In this document: piece after piece, positions 37,351-47,265 of the stretch
How the letters are laid out: the number at the start of each line of letters is the position of its first letter
How positions within the stretch are numbered: position 1 is the first letter of the stretch
NCBI GenBank assembly: GCA_949284445.1
Contig: CASDVP010000001.1
Coordinates: 1 to 64,000 of the forward strand
Length of the DNA stretch: 64,000 nt
From: an uncultured Bacillota bacterium
Lineage (GTDB): Bacteria; Bacillota_I; Bacilli_A; RFN20; CAG-288
Reading direction: 5' to 3'
Translations under genes and position numbers: made by a program
Notes under the pieces: model-generated
What the model was told of the DNA's origin: nothing
Seen by the model: the letters and a program-made list of their open reading frames with translations, nothing else
The model's database searches: none

Positions 37351-37764
37351 CTAATTAAATTTATGATCATTATTGTCAATAACTTGCCAATAGCCTGTTT
37401 TGTTTGATCCAATACGTTTAATTAAAGACAAGTGTTTTAACTTAACAATAGTATTTTGAACCGTGGTTTTACCCGTATTCGTTATCTTCGCTATTCCAAT
37501 TTGTGACATTTTAGGATTTTCTTTAATTGCATATAGTATTTTTAATTCTGTTTTGCTTAATTTATCTACCAATTTATCTACCGCTTTATCTACCAAATCA
37601 TTAAATGAACGAATCCAGTTATAAGGAATAGTAACTACAATAGAACCCTCGCTAATTTGAAACGCTTTTCTTCCGTAATTAGAAACAATCAAAGGATTTC
37701 CCTTACCTATTCTTTCGGTTAAATAAGTAGCCAAAAATAGCTGGTTCAACAAAAGAACAATCAA
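37351..37764 (-). pseudogene. C-terminal remnant of a COG2865-type regulator
   Basis: The ORF opens with TTG and no ribosome binding site, and lacks the AlbA_2 and ATPase-like parts of the family. What remains is the C-terminal part: YLTERIGKGNPLIVSNYG, then SIVVTIPYNW, a winged-helix-like segment (KMSQIGIAKITNTGKTTVQNTI) and an end (SNKTGYWQVIDNN). That end closely matches the end of the gene at 52290-53522 (SNKNGYWQTTNNE). It is therefore a decayed paralogue. Confidence 0.65.
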
Positions 37765-37859
37765 TAGTTCTTTGTTATATAGAACTCATTATTCATGCAC
37801 AATGAATCAAATAATCAGTTCTGAAAAAATGAAAGTCCTACGTACTCAAATATTTAAGT

Positions 37860-38249
37860 TCATAAGTACTGTTTGTTTATTAAATCAGTAAAATAATCAG
37901 AAATATCTTTGTATTTAGCTTCTTTAAATGGTTGAACACCTTTATATGCAAAATAAGTTTTATCCAAATAATTAATTGTGACTAAAAATTTAATCGAATA
38001 ATCAGAAATATCATCTTCATATTTATGAGCAAAATAGCTTCTATCAAGTTGATTGATATCTAATAAATCAGATATTTCTTCAGTCAAAGATAAAAATTCT
38101 TGGTCTGATAAATATTTTTCTTTCTGATTATATCCGTATTTAGAAACAAGTAAATTCTTAGTTTGATAATCGATTTCTAATTTATCAACCTGTGATATGG
38201 CTTCTGTAGATCTTTTCCAAAAAACGACATTTTTGATCTGTTTTACCAT
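37860..38249 (-). CDS. Unknown 129-residue protein
   Basis: A Lys- and Tyr-rich soluble protein without a known motif. It overlaps the zinc-ribbon gene by 7 bp and has a CGAGG ribosome binding site, so it is translated with it. Two similar segments, DRSYFAHKYEDDISDYS and DKTYFAYKGVQPFK, suggest an internal repeat of about 25 residues. Confidence 0.7.
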   Translation of the reverse strand: MVKQIKNVVFWKRSTEAISQVDKLEIDYQTKNLLVSKYGYNQKEKYLSDQEFLSLTEEISDLLDINQLDRSYFAHKYEDDISDYSIKFLVTINYLDKTYFAYKGVQPFKEAKYKDISDYFTDLINKQYL

Positions 38250-38743
38250 ATATTAGCCTCGATGAAAAAAGGTAAAAACAATTTATCAAATCCAGCTAAA
38301 TAAGGTGGAAATTGATTATTTTGAATGATGATTGTATCGTGGTTATAAAACTCCAAAACTATTTGATAATAATCTTTAGTTCTATCAACTTCTTGAATGC
38401 TTGGCCAATCTAAAATAAAGAAATTCTCAAAGATAACCTTCTTAAAAGTATCGAATAAACCTTCAATATTAACTTTTTTATATGAGAATGATTTTTGTTC
38501 TTTAAATCTAGTCGGATAAAGAATGATGCCTTCATCTGTCTTGCGGATTTCAACTGTTTTATGATCATCTTTTTCATTTTTCTTAAAGCAACAGGCTTTG
38601 AGATCTTGTTCTAATGATTGGATAGTTTTTCCATCATTAACCCCAAAATCCTTATCACAATCTTCGCAGTGAAAACCACGGGTGTGAAAAATCGAATCGC
38701 TGAACACAGAAACTTTTTCTTTTCCACAGTAAGGGCAAATCAT
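38243..38743 (-). CDS. Zinc-ribbon protein, 166 residues, unknown
   Basis: The N-terminus has CPYCG (Cys3, Cys6) and, after about 20 residues, CEDC, a classic zinc ribbon. The rest is a mixed alpha/beta domain with many aromatics and no recognised family. The start overlaps the rsuA stop as ATGA, with GGAGG 7 nt upstream. Confidence 0.75.
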   Translation of the reverse strand: MICPYCGKEKVSVFSDSIFHTRGFHCEDCDKDFGVNDGKTIQSLEQDLKACCFKKNEKDDHKTVEIRKTDEGIILYPTRFKEQKSFSYKKVNIEGLFDTFKKVIFENFFILDWPSIQEVDRTKDYYQIVLEFYNHDTIIIQNNQFPPYLAGFDKLFLPFFIEANIW

Positions 38744-39459
38744 AAGCTATCCTCCAATTTTAAATGCGTTATCTTTAATAATTGTAAATATTCTTCTTGG
38801 TTTAAAAGACGAGTCTGTCCAATATCAACATCTAAATTGATCGGACCTAAAGAGCGACGATGTAATTTGATGACATCATAACTATATTTACCAAACAATC
38901 TCTTTATCTCATGATATTTACCTTCATGAACAGTGATATCAGCATGATATTCATCTTTGATAACTAGTTCAGAAGAGGCTGCTTTTTCACCTCTTCCAAT
39001 ATCGATATCACCAGCTTTAAAAATCTCAACTAACCCTGGCTTTAAAATATGATTGACAGTCACTTCATAAGTTTTGGGAATATGATATTTGGGATTTGCT
39101 AAACGACTGTTTAAAACACCATTATCAGTGAATAGAAGAAGACCGGTCGTATCATAATCTAGTCTGCCAACGATTCTGACACGCTTACGATATTGTTCCG
39201 GTATCAAATTCATAACCGATGGATATCTCTCATCGATCATAGATGAAATATAGCCTTCTGGTTTATTAAGCATAATCGTTACATATGGCTGATTAGAAAC
39301 TTTTATCCCTTTGACTTCGATCACATCATTACCATTGATATCTGTGCTGTAATCAGTAACGATTTGTCCGTTGATCTTCACTTCCTCTTTATGAAAATAC
39401 TTTTTGACACTCTTACGGCTACCAAACCCATTCAAAGATAAAAACCTATCAATTCTCAT
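38740..39459 (-). CDS. RsuA/RluB-type pseudouridine synthase
   Basis: Makes pseudouridine in rRNA. The 239 residues have an N-terminal S4 RNA-binding domain (MRIDRFLSLNGFGSRKSVKK) and a catalytic domain with MLNKPEGYISS and VGRLDYDTTGLLLFT, where the Asp of RLDYDTTG is catalytic. Whether it acts on 16S (RsuA) or 23S (RluB) cannot be decided. No clear ribosome binding site is seen; translation may be coupled to the membrane-protein gene 14 bp upstream. Confidence 0.92.
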   Translation of the reverse strand: MRIDRFLSLNGFGSRKSVKKYFHKEEVKINGQIVTDYSTDINGNDVIEVKGIKVSNQPYVTIMLNKPEGYISSMIDERYPSVMNLIPEQYRKRVRIVGRLDYDTTGLLLFTDNGVLNSRLANPKYHIPKTYEVTVNHILKPGLVEIFKAGDIDIGRGEKAASSELVIKDEYHADITVHEGKYHEIKRLFGKYSYDVIKLHRRSLGPINLDVDIGQTRLLNQEEYLQLLKITHLKLEDSL

Positions 39460-39473
39460 AGTAGCTTGTTTTT

Positions 39474-40502
39474 TTATTTATGTTTATAAGTTTCTAGCAA
39501 ATTGATATCGCTAGCAGGTTTATTTATAACAGAAAGAAGTCCAGAAGTTAAAATTTCGTATAAAGAAAGCGGTTGACATGAGAACACAGAAACAGAATCG
39601 TCTAATCCATGTTTGACTGACTTGAATTCTTTGATGGTCAAAGCAATACCAATAAAGAATAAACCTACAGGGACAACGATGATCATGAATAGCTGAGCTA
39701 AATCAGTCGTGATGTCAGTGAAAAATGGTTGCTTAAATTCGAATGCTAGCAGAATAATTATGCCAGAAATGGCAAAGCCTAATCTCATTCCAGAGGAGGC
39801 GTATTTGGTATTTTTTGGTGCTTGATATTTAAGAATAAATCCGAAAACATATCCAGAAAAAATAGCTAGTAAAGAGATGATAAGCACGACTATATTTTCA
39901 GTAAAGCCATTAAATCTTGTTATATTAGACATAAAGTTGCTAACTTGTAAATATGCGTTACTTAAGAAAAATAAAGTTCCTAAAGATTGACTGCAAAATG
40001 TTAAAAGCAAAGTAGAGGCAAACATTAAAAAGAAAATGGTTATATATCCGCTTATACTAGAGAAATCTATAGTTCCTACCGAAATAGTGTATATCCAAAA
40101 AGATACGGCTATAGCGATAAACATTCCTAATAGTGTTATCCAAATAGTATTTTTATTATTTTTAAAAAGCCGATAGAATTCTATTAAACTGAAACTGAAA
40201 GCTAAGCAAGCTAATCCGATATTGATGATCTGTTTATAATTTTCATCTAGATAAGAGATAGGAATGAGAAAGAAAAAGAAGCCGCCTAATAAAGCACCTA
40301 ATAAAAAGAGCCATTTATGTTTGATGTTAAAACAGAATTTTTCACCGAATGCAGATTGAGGAAAATCATAGTCTCTGATCCCCATCGATTCATTCAACGC
40401 TTTAGAATTAAAGAAAGGAATCCACGTTAATGCACCGCTTAAAAAACCTCCGAAGAGTGAGGCGACTTTCGATGTGCTTTTATTTTCAGCTGTTTTTAGC
40501 AT
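39474..40502 (-). CDS. Unknown polytopic membrane protein (about 9 helices)
   Basis: 342 residues with helices spread from about 58 to 295 and a cytosolic C-terminal tail. The first segment LFGGFLSGALTWIPFFNSKAL could be a re-entrant helix. Its family is not recognised (a DUF368-like layout is possible). A TATAAT box (40509-40514) ends 6 nt before the ATG and there is no ribosome binding site, so it may have its own leaderless transcript. Otherwise it follows phoR in the pst-pho run. Confidence 0.75.
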   Translation of the reverse strand: MLKTAENKSTSKVASLFGGFLSGALTWIPFFNSKALNESMGIRDYDFPQSAFGEKFCFNIKHKWLFLLGALLGGFFFFLIPISYLDENYKQIINIGLACLAFSFSLIEFYRLFKNNKNTIWITLLGMFIAIAVSFWIYTISVGTIDFSSISGYITIFFLMFASTLLLTFCSQSLGTLFFLSNAYLQVSNFMSNITRFNGFTENIVVLIISLLAIFSGYVFGFILKYQAPKNTKYASSGMRLGFAISGIIILLAFEFKQPFFTDITTDLAQLFMIIVVPVGLFFIGIALTIKEFKSVKHGLDDSVSVFSCQPLSLYEILTSGLLSVINKPASDINLLETYKHK

Positions 40503-40535
40503 GCTATTATTATATAAAAGTTCGTTTTAAATTTC

Positions 40536-42239
40536 TCACTTACTTAAGATAATTGTGAAAGAAGTCCCCTGACCAAAAGTTGAAGAAACTTCGATTTTAA
40601 AATCATAGCTCTGACAAATATGTTTAACGATTGCTAATCCTAATCCAGTGCCTTCGATATTGCTCTTAATACGTGAATTATCAACGCGATAAAAACGTTC
40701 AAAGATATGAGGTAACTGTTCTTGTCGTATACCTATACCAGTATCACTTATTTTAAAAATATGGTTTTCTTTATCTAAAACAATATTTATATTTCCTTTA
40801 TCTTTATTGTATTTGACAGCATTATCGATCAGATTACCGAAAAGTTTTTCTATATCTAGACGATTAGCATGAATGATAAATGGTGTGATATTTTTATCAA
40901 CAGTGATCTTCTTTTCTTGAATCTTAGGTGCCAGAATATCTAAATAATTATCGATTATCTCTTTGACATCAACATCTTCTTCAGGTTTTTTATCAACGTT
41001 TTCAAGCTGATTGATAGTTAACATATCAGCTAATAACTCACGCATTTTTTTAGCTTCTTTAATCGCTTTTTGGATAGCTTTTTTCTGCTCAGCTGGATCA
41101 GAAATAAAATCATTTTCCACCAGTTCCAAATAGCCAATGACAGAGGTGAGAGGAGTCTTTAGCTCATGACTAGCATTAGCGAAGAAATCGGCTTTAGTTT
41201 TATTCAGATTCTTTTCTTCAGTCACATCAGTTAAAAAAGAGATCACACCTGATGGGGTGTTAGGTGACCAAGAATATGGTAAGGAAATGATGGTCACTTG
41301 ATAAATACGTCCATGATATTTGAGTATGAATGGAGCAATATCTTTTTTAGTATGCAAAACGTTTTGAATCTTTTCCGAAAATTCTTGATCGACAAATAAA
41401 ACATGATAGTCTTTGTTTAAAACTTCTTGTTCTTCATAGTTGAATAACTTACTACCACACTTGTTGATAAAAGTTATCTTCTCATCTCCGGATATAGCTA
41501 CTAAGCTGATCGGCATAGAATCAAGAATCATGCGGAGCTTTTTCTTCTCAGTCTCTAAATCAGATATTTTTTCGTCTAAAGAAGAAGAAACCAAATCGAT
41601 CGATCTAGCCAATATGTTTAAGTCATTGACATCAACAACCGTAGCTGGATCCAGTTTGGATAAAAACATCAATCGTTGGACTTGGTCTGTCAATGGCTTG
41701 ATGCGCTTTCGATAATTATGATATCGATATAACACAAAAAACACAGTCAAAATAATGACGACTACAGAACCATAAATCAAAAAATTCCTAGCTATCGACA
41801 CAGCTTGGCTTTCTTTGATAGCTGCTCTGATATAATATTGCGGATTCTCTTGGTCACGAACAGCTAAGTAAATCATGTTATAACCATAAGTCGATTTTCT
41901 AGTGACTGTCTTTCCTAAATTGTCGTTATTTAGTTCAATAGCAGAGCTATCAGAAGCTAATAAATCTTTTGAATCATAAAGGATTGTGTAATCGTCTTCA
42001 CTCTTTTGAATGATAGATATTCTGACACTAGACTCTGCAAACGATTCAGCGACCTCATGACCTGTTGCTTCTAAATTATTACCATCAAAAATGTATTGAG
42101 CAATTTTAATTGAACTATTTAAATCGCTTGTGGTATGTTCATTGCCAGAAATATAGATAGCCAAAAAGGAAGCTATAAAAAGGGCTATCCAAGAAAAACA
42201 GAAGACGATAGTTTCAATAAGGTTTCTTTTCGAGCTCAT
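40536..42239 (-). CDS. phoR: Sensor histidine kinase, PhoR-like
   Basis: The phosphate-control sensor kinase, inferred from its place behind pst-phoU-phoP. The 567 residues have TM1 (10-30), an extracellular sensor (31-150), TM2 (152-172), a HAMP-like linker, a PAS domain (about 236-340), HisKA with His358 in NASHELKTPLTSVIGY, and HATPase boxes LIDNAVKYN, ISDTGIGI and GTGLGLAIVKHI. The start overlaps the regulator stop as ATGA. Confidence 0.9.
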   Translation of the reverse strand: MSSKRNLIETIVFCFSWIALFIASFLAIYISGNEHTTSDLNSSIKIAQYIFDGNNLEATGHEVAESFAESSVRISIIQKSEDDYTILYDSKDLLASDSSAIELNNDNLGKTVTRKSTYGYNMIYLAVRDQENPQYYIRAAIKESQAVSIARNFLIYGSVVVIILTVFFVLYRYHNYRKRIKPLTDQVQRLMFLSKLDPATVVDVNDLNILARSIDLVSSSLDEKISDLETEKKKLRMILDSMPISLVAISGDEKITFINKCGSKLFNYEEQEVLNKDYHVLFVDQEFSEKIQNVLHTKKDIAPFILKYHGRIYQVTIISLPYSWSPNTPSGVISFLTDVTEEKNLNKTKADFFANASHELKTPLTSVIGYLELVENDFISDPAEQKKAIQKAIKEAKKMRELLADMLTINQLENVDKKPEEDVDVKEIIDNYLDILAPKIQEKKITVDKNITPFIIHANRLDIEKLFGNLIDNAVKYNKDKGNINIVLDKENHIFKISDTGIGIRQEQLPHIFERFYRVDNSRIKSNIEGTGLGLAIVKHICQSYDFKIEVSSTFGQGTSFTIILSK

Positions 42240-42907
42240 TTAAGAAAACGATAACCGACACCATAAACTGTGAGGATGTGTTTACCTTCTTCCCCAAGTT
42301 TAGTTCTCAAGCTCTTGACATGAACATCGATAGTCCTTGTCTCATAAGCTTGTCTATCACCCCAAAGCACAGATAAGAGATCATCTCTGGAAACGACATT
42401 ATCACTGTTTTTCATCAATTCAAAAAGAATCGTAAATTCAGCATTGGTCAGAAGTATTTCTTTACCGTCTACTTCACACAAACGGCGATTATAATCGATC
42501 ATTGTCTTACCGATTTGAATGATGCTATGAGCTTTTTGACGACGATACTTAGCGTTGACACGGGAGATCAGTTCTAATATATCAAATGGCTTTTCTAAAT
42601 AATCATCTGCTCCTAAATCTAAATTGTTGACTTTATCAACGATTTGCGATTTAGCCGATAAAACCATTATTTCAACATCATCATTGCTGTGATCTTTACG
42701 TATTTGCTGAATGATGTCTTCGCCTGGCATATCAGGTAACATCAAATCTAATAACACAAGATTCGGTTTCTTTTCTTGAAACGCTTTTAAAAAATCATGT
42801 CCATTAGAAAAAGTTGAGACATCATAGTCTTGTTTGCTCAATGCTAATTTGATGATTTTAGCGATGTCATCATCATCTTCTAATGAATAAATGCAATATT
42901 TCGTCAT
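42236..42907 (-). CDS. phoP: Response regulator, PhoP/PhoB-like
   Basis: 223 residues. The receiver domain has an acidic pocket EDDDD (10-14) and phospho-acceptor Asp54 in LVLLDLMLPD. The OmpR-type winged helix has RTIDVHVKSLRTKLG. It probably binds the TTTACA/TTAACA repeats before pstS (48374-48400). It is in one operon with phoU upstream and phoR downstream. Confidence 0.92.
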   Translation of the reverse strand: MTKYCIYSLEDDDDIAKIIKLALSKQDYDVSTFSNGHDFLKAFQEKKPNLVLLDLMLPDMPGEDIIQQIRKDHSNDDVEIMVLSAKSQIVDKVNNLDLGADDYLEKPFDILELISRVNAKYRRQKAHSIIQIGKTMIDYNRRLCEVDGKEILLTNAEFTILFELMKNSDNVVSRDDLLSVLWGDRQAYETRTIDVHVKSLRTKLGEEGKHILTVYGVGYRFLK

Positions 42908-42922
42908 AACTTCGACCTCGAC

Positions 42923-43570
42923 TTAGATCACAACTTGATCTTTGTGGAATCCTGAAATGATATAAACAAGCCATTCAGCAATATTTGTAGCATGATCAGC
43001 GATTCTCTCTAAATATTTTACTATCATCGTTTGATAAACGGTGTTATAAGCAGAAATTTTCTTTTCTTCATTATATTGGACGATGACTTTAACAATATCC
43101 CAGAATTTAGAATCAACAATATCATCTCTATTCAGGATATCATTAGCTAACTTTCCATCCATTTTCACGCAGCAATATAAAGAATCTTCAACCATCTTCA
43201 TAACGATATCGATGATCTCTTCCATACCAGGGATGACAGTTATTTCACCATCTAGTTTTTTGATCAGATCGCTAGTATGTTTGATATCGAATGCTTGATC
43301 TCCGATTCTTTCAACATCTTCAACTAATTTAAAGTTGCCACAGATCTGTCTCAGATCACCTGAATAAACTTTTTCTTTGAGCAATATCTGCATGCATAAA
43401 GATTCAATTTCGCGTTCATAAAGATTGATCTGATCGTCATCAATATCTAATTTCTCATCATATTTACCATGTAGATAATACTGAAAAGCAGTTTTACAAG
43501 CGTTAATAACGGCATCTAACATCTTGTATACTTTAGTATCAATTTGTTGAATTTCATTATCAAGATTCAT
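42923..43570 (-). CDS. phoU: Phosphate transport regulator PhoU
   Basis: 215 residues, two three-helix bundles with the acidic PhoU signatures (ESLCMQILLKEKVYSGDLRQ and VEDVERIGDQAFDI in the first half, YLERIADHATNIAEW in the second). It links Pst activity to the PhoR kinase. Ribosome binding site AAAGGAG. Confidence 0.95.
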   Translation of the reverse strand: MNLDNEIQQIDTKVYKMLDAVINACKTAFQYYLHGKYDEKLDIDDDQINLYEREIESLCMQILLKEKVYSGDLRQICGNFKLVEDVERIGDQAFDIKHTSDLIKKLDGEITVIPGMEEIIDIVMKMVEDSLYCCVKMDGKLANDILNRDDIVDSKFWDIVKVIVQYNEEKKISAYNTVYQTMIVKYLERIADHATNIAEWLVYIISGFHKDQVVI

Positions 43571-43586
43571 ATTTCAAACTCCTTTA

Positions 43587-44399
43587 TTAACTGAAACGAC
43601 CAGTGATATAGTCATTCGACTGCTTTTCTTTTGGATGCGAGAAGAATTCTTCAGTTTTATTAAATTCTATCAATTTGCCTAACATAAAGAAAGCAGTATA
43701 ATCAGAAACTCTAGTCGCTTGTTGCATGTTGTGAGTGACGATTATGATCGTGTATTTTTCCTTCAGTTTTTGAATCAAAGATTCGATCTTGGATGTCGCT
43801 ATCGGATCGAGAGCTGAAGTGGGTTCATCCATCAAAATAACATCGGGATGCATAGCGACACATCTAGCGATACAGAGACGTTGCTGTTGACCACCTGACA
43901 AAGCCATACCAGATTCTTTTAAACGATCTTTGACTTCATCATATAAAGCGCCTTCTTTCAAAGAATCAATGACTAATTGATGCAAGTATTTCTTGTCTTT
44001 GATACCTTGACATCTCGGACCATAAGTGATGTTATCTTTGATTGACATCGGGAAAGGATTAGGTTGTTGGAAAACCATACCGACACGCGAGCGCAAGAGA
44101 ATCGGATTAATCTTATTGATATCAACACCGTTATATAAAAGTTCACCAGTGACTTTACAACCTTCGATCAGATCATTCATGCGATCAAAACATCTTAAGA
44201 AAGTCGATTTACCACAGCCAGAAGGACCGATAAAAGCAGTGACTTTATTCTTATAAATTTTGATGTTGATATCTTTTAAAGCTTGATTGTCATCATAGAA
44301 AAGATTGAGATGCTTGGCTTCAAAAATGACGGGTGAACTCTCTTCTTTTTGTTCGAAAATAGGTTTGTCTAATTCCTCATTACGCATTTCATCACTCAT
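43587..44399 (-). CDS. pstB: Phosphate ABC transporter ATP-binding protein PstB
   Basis: 270 residues from ATG 44399 with AAGGAG 9 nt upstream; an in-frame codon at 44426 is less likely. Walker A is GPSGCGKST, the Q-loop is [15 protein letters not shown] (PstB-typical), the signature is [13 protein letters not shown] and Walker B is [13 protein letters not shown]. It overlaps the pstA end by 8 bp. Confidence 0.96.
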   Translation of the reverse strand: MSDEMRNEELDKPIFEQKEESSPVIFEAKHLNLFYDDNQALKDINIKIYKNKVTAFIGPSGCGKSTFLRCFDRMNDLIEGCKVTGELLYNGVDINKINPILLRSRVGMVFQQPNPFPMSIKDNITYGPRCQGIKDKKYLHQLVIDSLKEGALYDEVKDRLKESGMALSGGQQQRLCIARCVAMHPDVILMDEPTSALDPIATSKIESLIQKLKEKYTIIIVTHNMQQATRVSDYTAFFMLGKLIEFNKTEEFFSHPKEKQSNDYITGRFS

Positions 44400-46104
44400 T
44401 ATTCTTGTCTCCTTCTTTTTCTTCAACTTTTGCAGTTATTTCTTTGTTTTGTCCTGAGGCTAAAATAGCTTTTTGTGTTTCTTTACGGACAGAGATGTTT
44501 TCTTTAATTTTACCCCAAATCTTAAGGAAAAATGTATTCTTTTTCTTAGGAGTAAATTTATCTAATTTATCAGCTATTAATTTGACAGTGATATTTAATA
44601 ACAACACAACGATCAAGATTAAGATAGCTGCCGCGGCTGTGGAACGATAGTTTGGATTTTCTTGACCAGAAACCGAGCGCCAAATATAAACAGCCAAGGT
44701 TGCTGCTGATGATTGATTAGGTCCGACTGAATCTGAAATGACAGCACCTGTTGCAAAGATGAGCGCAGCTGATTCACCAACAATTCTACCTGTTGCTAAC
44801 AATCCGCCTGTTAAAATGCCAGGAACTGAATTAGGTAAAATGACTTTAAACACTGTCTGTGTCTGTGAAGCTCCTAAAGCTAAAGACGCATTTTTTAAAG
44901 AGCTCGGTATCACGTTGATAGCTTCTTCCGTATTTTTGATGATGGTAGGTAAAACCATACAAGCCAGAGTAGCAGCACCAGAAAGTATGGTTCCCGTAGC
45001 TCCACCACCTGAGAAGATCGGAATAAAAATGACAGCGCCTGCTAAACCAAAGATGATCGATGGAATACCAGAAATCATATCGATCATCGAACGGATGACT
45101 GCGGTTATTTTGTTTTTCTTTGCATAATAAGCTAAATAGATAGCAGCACCGATTCCTAATGGTAAAGAGAATAAAAGAGAGAATAAGATCATCCAAAGCG
45201 TAGCGATGAGAGGTCCTCTGATACCGAAGCCTCCGATTTCAACGATGAACGAATAAACTGTCACTGCACTATCTAATATTTCTACTGCGTCTTTAGCAGA
45301 AGAATTTCTATTAAAAGCAACGACACCACCTTCTTCTGTCAAGCCGCCGACATTCATGACCGAATAATTATTAGAATAATCTAAAACCTCTCCGGTGTCT
45401 TTATCAGTCAAAGCATAAAATGGTGATTCAGGATCCACATAAGTGATCATTAAATCATGAGATCCATCAGTCTTTTCACCCTCTGCGAATAAGACACCCC
45501 ATTTTTCAGAAAAAGCTTCATTATCTAAAATTTCATCTGGAACTTCATATGTCACTTCCGGATCAACATGAATTCGTTCAGTTAAATTAGTGGTGATTTG
45601 ATGGGCAGAATTATCACCGGTGATGAATGACCAAGAGAAGGTTGAACCACCAGTAGCAAAGCAATAATAAACGATTAAAACTAAAACGATCAAAGAGATA
45701 GCCGCACAAATATAAGTGATCACATTTTTGATAGCATCGAAGATTATTCTCTTTTTACGGTTCATCTCCTTATCGTGGAAAATCTTATCATAACTAGCTT
45801 TTTTCTCTTCGGCAGTATATGAAAAGCCATCTTCATCAACCGTATCTTTTAAATCTTTGATATCGACATCAGTAAAATCTGTCTCAGCTAATGCTAAGGC
45901 ATCACCATCTAAATATGCGTTTATTTGACGTGAGATACGCATAGCTTCAGAAGCATTTTTAGCTCCATAAGCTTCAAATAGCGAAGCATCTCCATTAAAA
46001 AGCTTTTTGGCATCAAGACGCAATGTCTTTCTCGCATCATTTTCAGATAAACCATCAGCGATTTTAGCTTGTAATAAGGATTCTGCATCAATAACTTTAG
46101 TCAT
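44392..46104 (-). CDS. pstA: Phosphate ABC transporter permease PstA, extended form
   Basis: The C-terminal part (about 295-530) is a regular PstA permease with the coupling-loop [17 protein letters not shown] and six helices. The protein is 570 residues, about 280 more than usual. The extra part is a cytosolic acidic helical domain (1-128), TM1 (129-149) and an external segment of about 140 residues (150-290) before the permease core. It overlaps pstC by 8 bp and pstB by 8 bp. Confidence 0.93.
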   Translation of the reverse strand: MTKVIDAESLLQAKIADGLSENDARKTLRLDAKKLFNGDASLFEAYGAKNASEAMRISRQINAYLDGDALALAETDFTDVDIKDLKDTVDEDGFSYTAEEKKASYDKIFHDKEMNRKKRIIFDAIKNVITYICAAISLIVLVLIVYYCFATGGSTFSWSFITGDNSAHQITTNLTERIHVDPEVTYEVPDEILDNEAFSEKWGVLFAEGEKTDGSHDLMITYVDPESPFYALTDKDTGEVLDYSNNYSVMNVGGLTEEGGVVAFNRNSSAKDAVEILDSAVTVYSFIVEIGGFGIRGPLIATLWMILFSLLFSLPLGIGAAIYLAYYAKKNKITAVIRSMIDMISGIPSIIFGLAGAVIFIPIFSGGGATGTILSGAATLACMVLPTIIKNTEEAINVIPSSLKNASLALGASQTQTVFKVILPNSVPGILTGGLLATGRIVGESAALIFATGAVISDSVGPNQSSAATLAVYIWRSVSGQENPNYRSTAAAAILILIVVLLLNITVKLIADKLDKFTPKKKNTFFLKIWGKIKENISVRKETQKAILASGQNKEITAKVEEKEGDKNNE

Positions 46105-47179
46105 TGCTATCTCCTTTCGAAGCTAATCTCAAGTTTTTAGCTTTTGTAAATAAAGATTCGAAAAGAGATATGATGATGGATTTTTTCATCTTTTGACCAG
46201 TGCGACGAGCGTACATAGTGTTTTTGATGTGATTTAAAGTTAAATCGATAACGATGATTAAGATAATCAATAAAATACCCGCAGAAAAACGGATATCATA
46301 TCCCATAGAACCGACTTGAGCTTCAGCCATACCCATAAGCATAGTACTGGTTAAAGTGGCTGAAATATCTAACGGGTTACCAGTCGGACCAGACATAGCA
46401 TTACCGATGACCATCTGAACAGCAGTGGCTTCACCTAATGCTCTACCGACGCCTAAAATGATACCAGCAAAGATACCAGAAGAAGCATCTTTTAAAACAA
46501 TTTTAAAGTTAGTTTGTGTAGGAGAAGCACCAAGTGCTATAGAAGCTTTAATCATTGCTGGATTAACTGATTTAATAGCAGTCGTCGCCATCAAGGTCAT
46601 TGTAGGTATAGACATAAATGCTAGTACCAATACACCAGATAATAAAGAACGGCCACCAAAAGTGCTATAACCGATAGAAGAGGCGAAGGAATCGATAAGA
46701 GGACAGATATAACCGATACCGAATAGACCATAGATGACAGAAGGGACAGCTGCTAATAATTCAACACCAGCCTGAAAGACTGAAGAAACAGCTTTAGGCG
46801 CGATGCGTGTTATCAACACGGAAGTCAAAATAGATAACGGTATAGAGATGATCAGTGATAAAACAGTCGCATATAAAGTATTCAAAACTAAAAATCCAGC
46901 ACCATGACTAAATTCACCACCATTCCATGTGGTCTGAGAAAAAAATTCTAAAAAGTTTTGAGTTCCAGTGGCTTTACCATCTACTGAATTATAAATTTTT
47001 ATAAATGGTATTATTCCTTTATATAAAATAAAAACGACAATAAAAATGATGACTGATGCACAAATAGCCGCAATCACAAAAAAGATATATTTAACGATAC
47101 TGTCTATTACCTTTTTGTTTTTAGCTCTTTTGATACTATAGTTATCAATATTGAGGTTTTGTTCTATGTTTTCGCCCAT
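46097..47179 (-). CDS. pstC: Phosphate ABC transporter permease PstC
   Basis: 360 residues from ATG 47179, with GGAG 7 nt upstream; upstream in-frame codons would run into the pstS-pstC hairpin. TM1 is at about 28-50, followed by an external segment with FLEFFSQTTWNGG, then the permease core with the coupling motif IALGASPTQTNFKIVLKDA. Membrane partner of PstA. Confidence 0.95.
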   Translation of the reverse strand: MGENIEQNLNIDNYSIKRAKNKKVIDSIVKYIFFVIAAICASVIIFIVVFILYKGIIPFIKIYNSVDGKATGTQNFLEFFSQTTWNGGEFSHGAGFLVLNTLYATVLSLIISIPLSILTSVLITRIAPKAVSSVFQAGVELLAAVPSVIYGLFGIGYICPLIDSFASSIGYSTFGGRSLLSGVLVLAFMSIPTMTLMATTAIKSVNPAMIKASIALGASPTQTNFKIVLKDASSGIFAGIILGVGRALGEATAVQMVIGNAMSGPTGNPLDISATLTSTMLMGMAEAQVGSMGYDIRFSAGILLIILIIVIDLTLNHIKNTMYARRTGQKMKKSIIISLFESLFTKAKNLRLASKGDSND

Positions 47180-47207
47180 TATTTTTCTCCATCTAATAAG
47201 TAAGAAA

Positions 47208-47235
47208 GGGGAACAGTTAATTAAAACTGTCCCCC
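47208..47235 (-). terminator. Hairpin between pstS and pstC (partial terminator or stabiliser)
   Basis: On the minus strand GGGGGACAGTT pairs with AACTGTTCCCC with one G-U wobble and a short AT loop, followed by TTTCTT. The T-run is weak, so it may only reduce readthrough. This would keep PstS levels above those of the permease, as is common in pst operons. Confidence 0.6.
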
Positions 47236-47265
47236 AAAATAAATTTCGATCAATTAGAATGTGGA

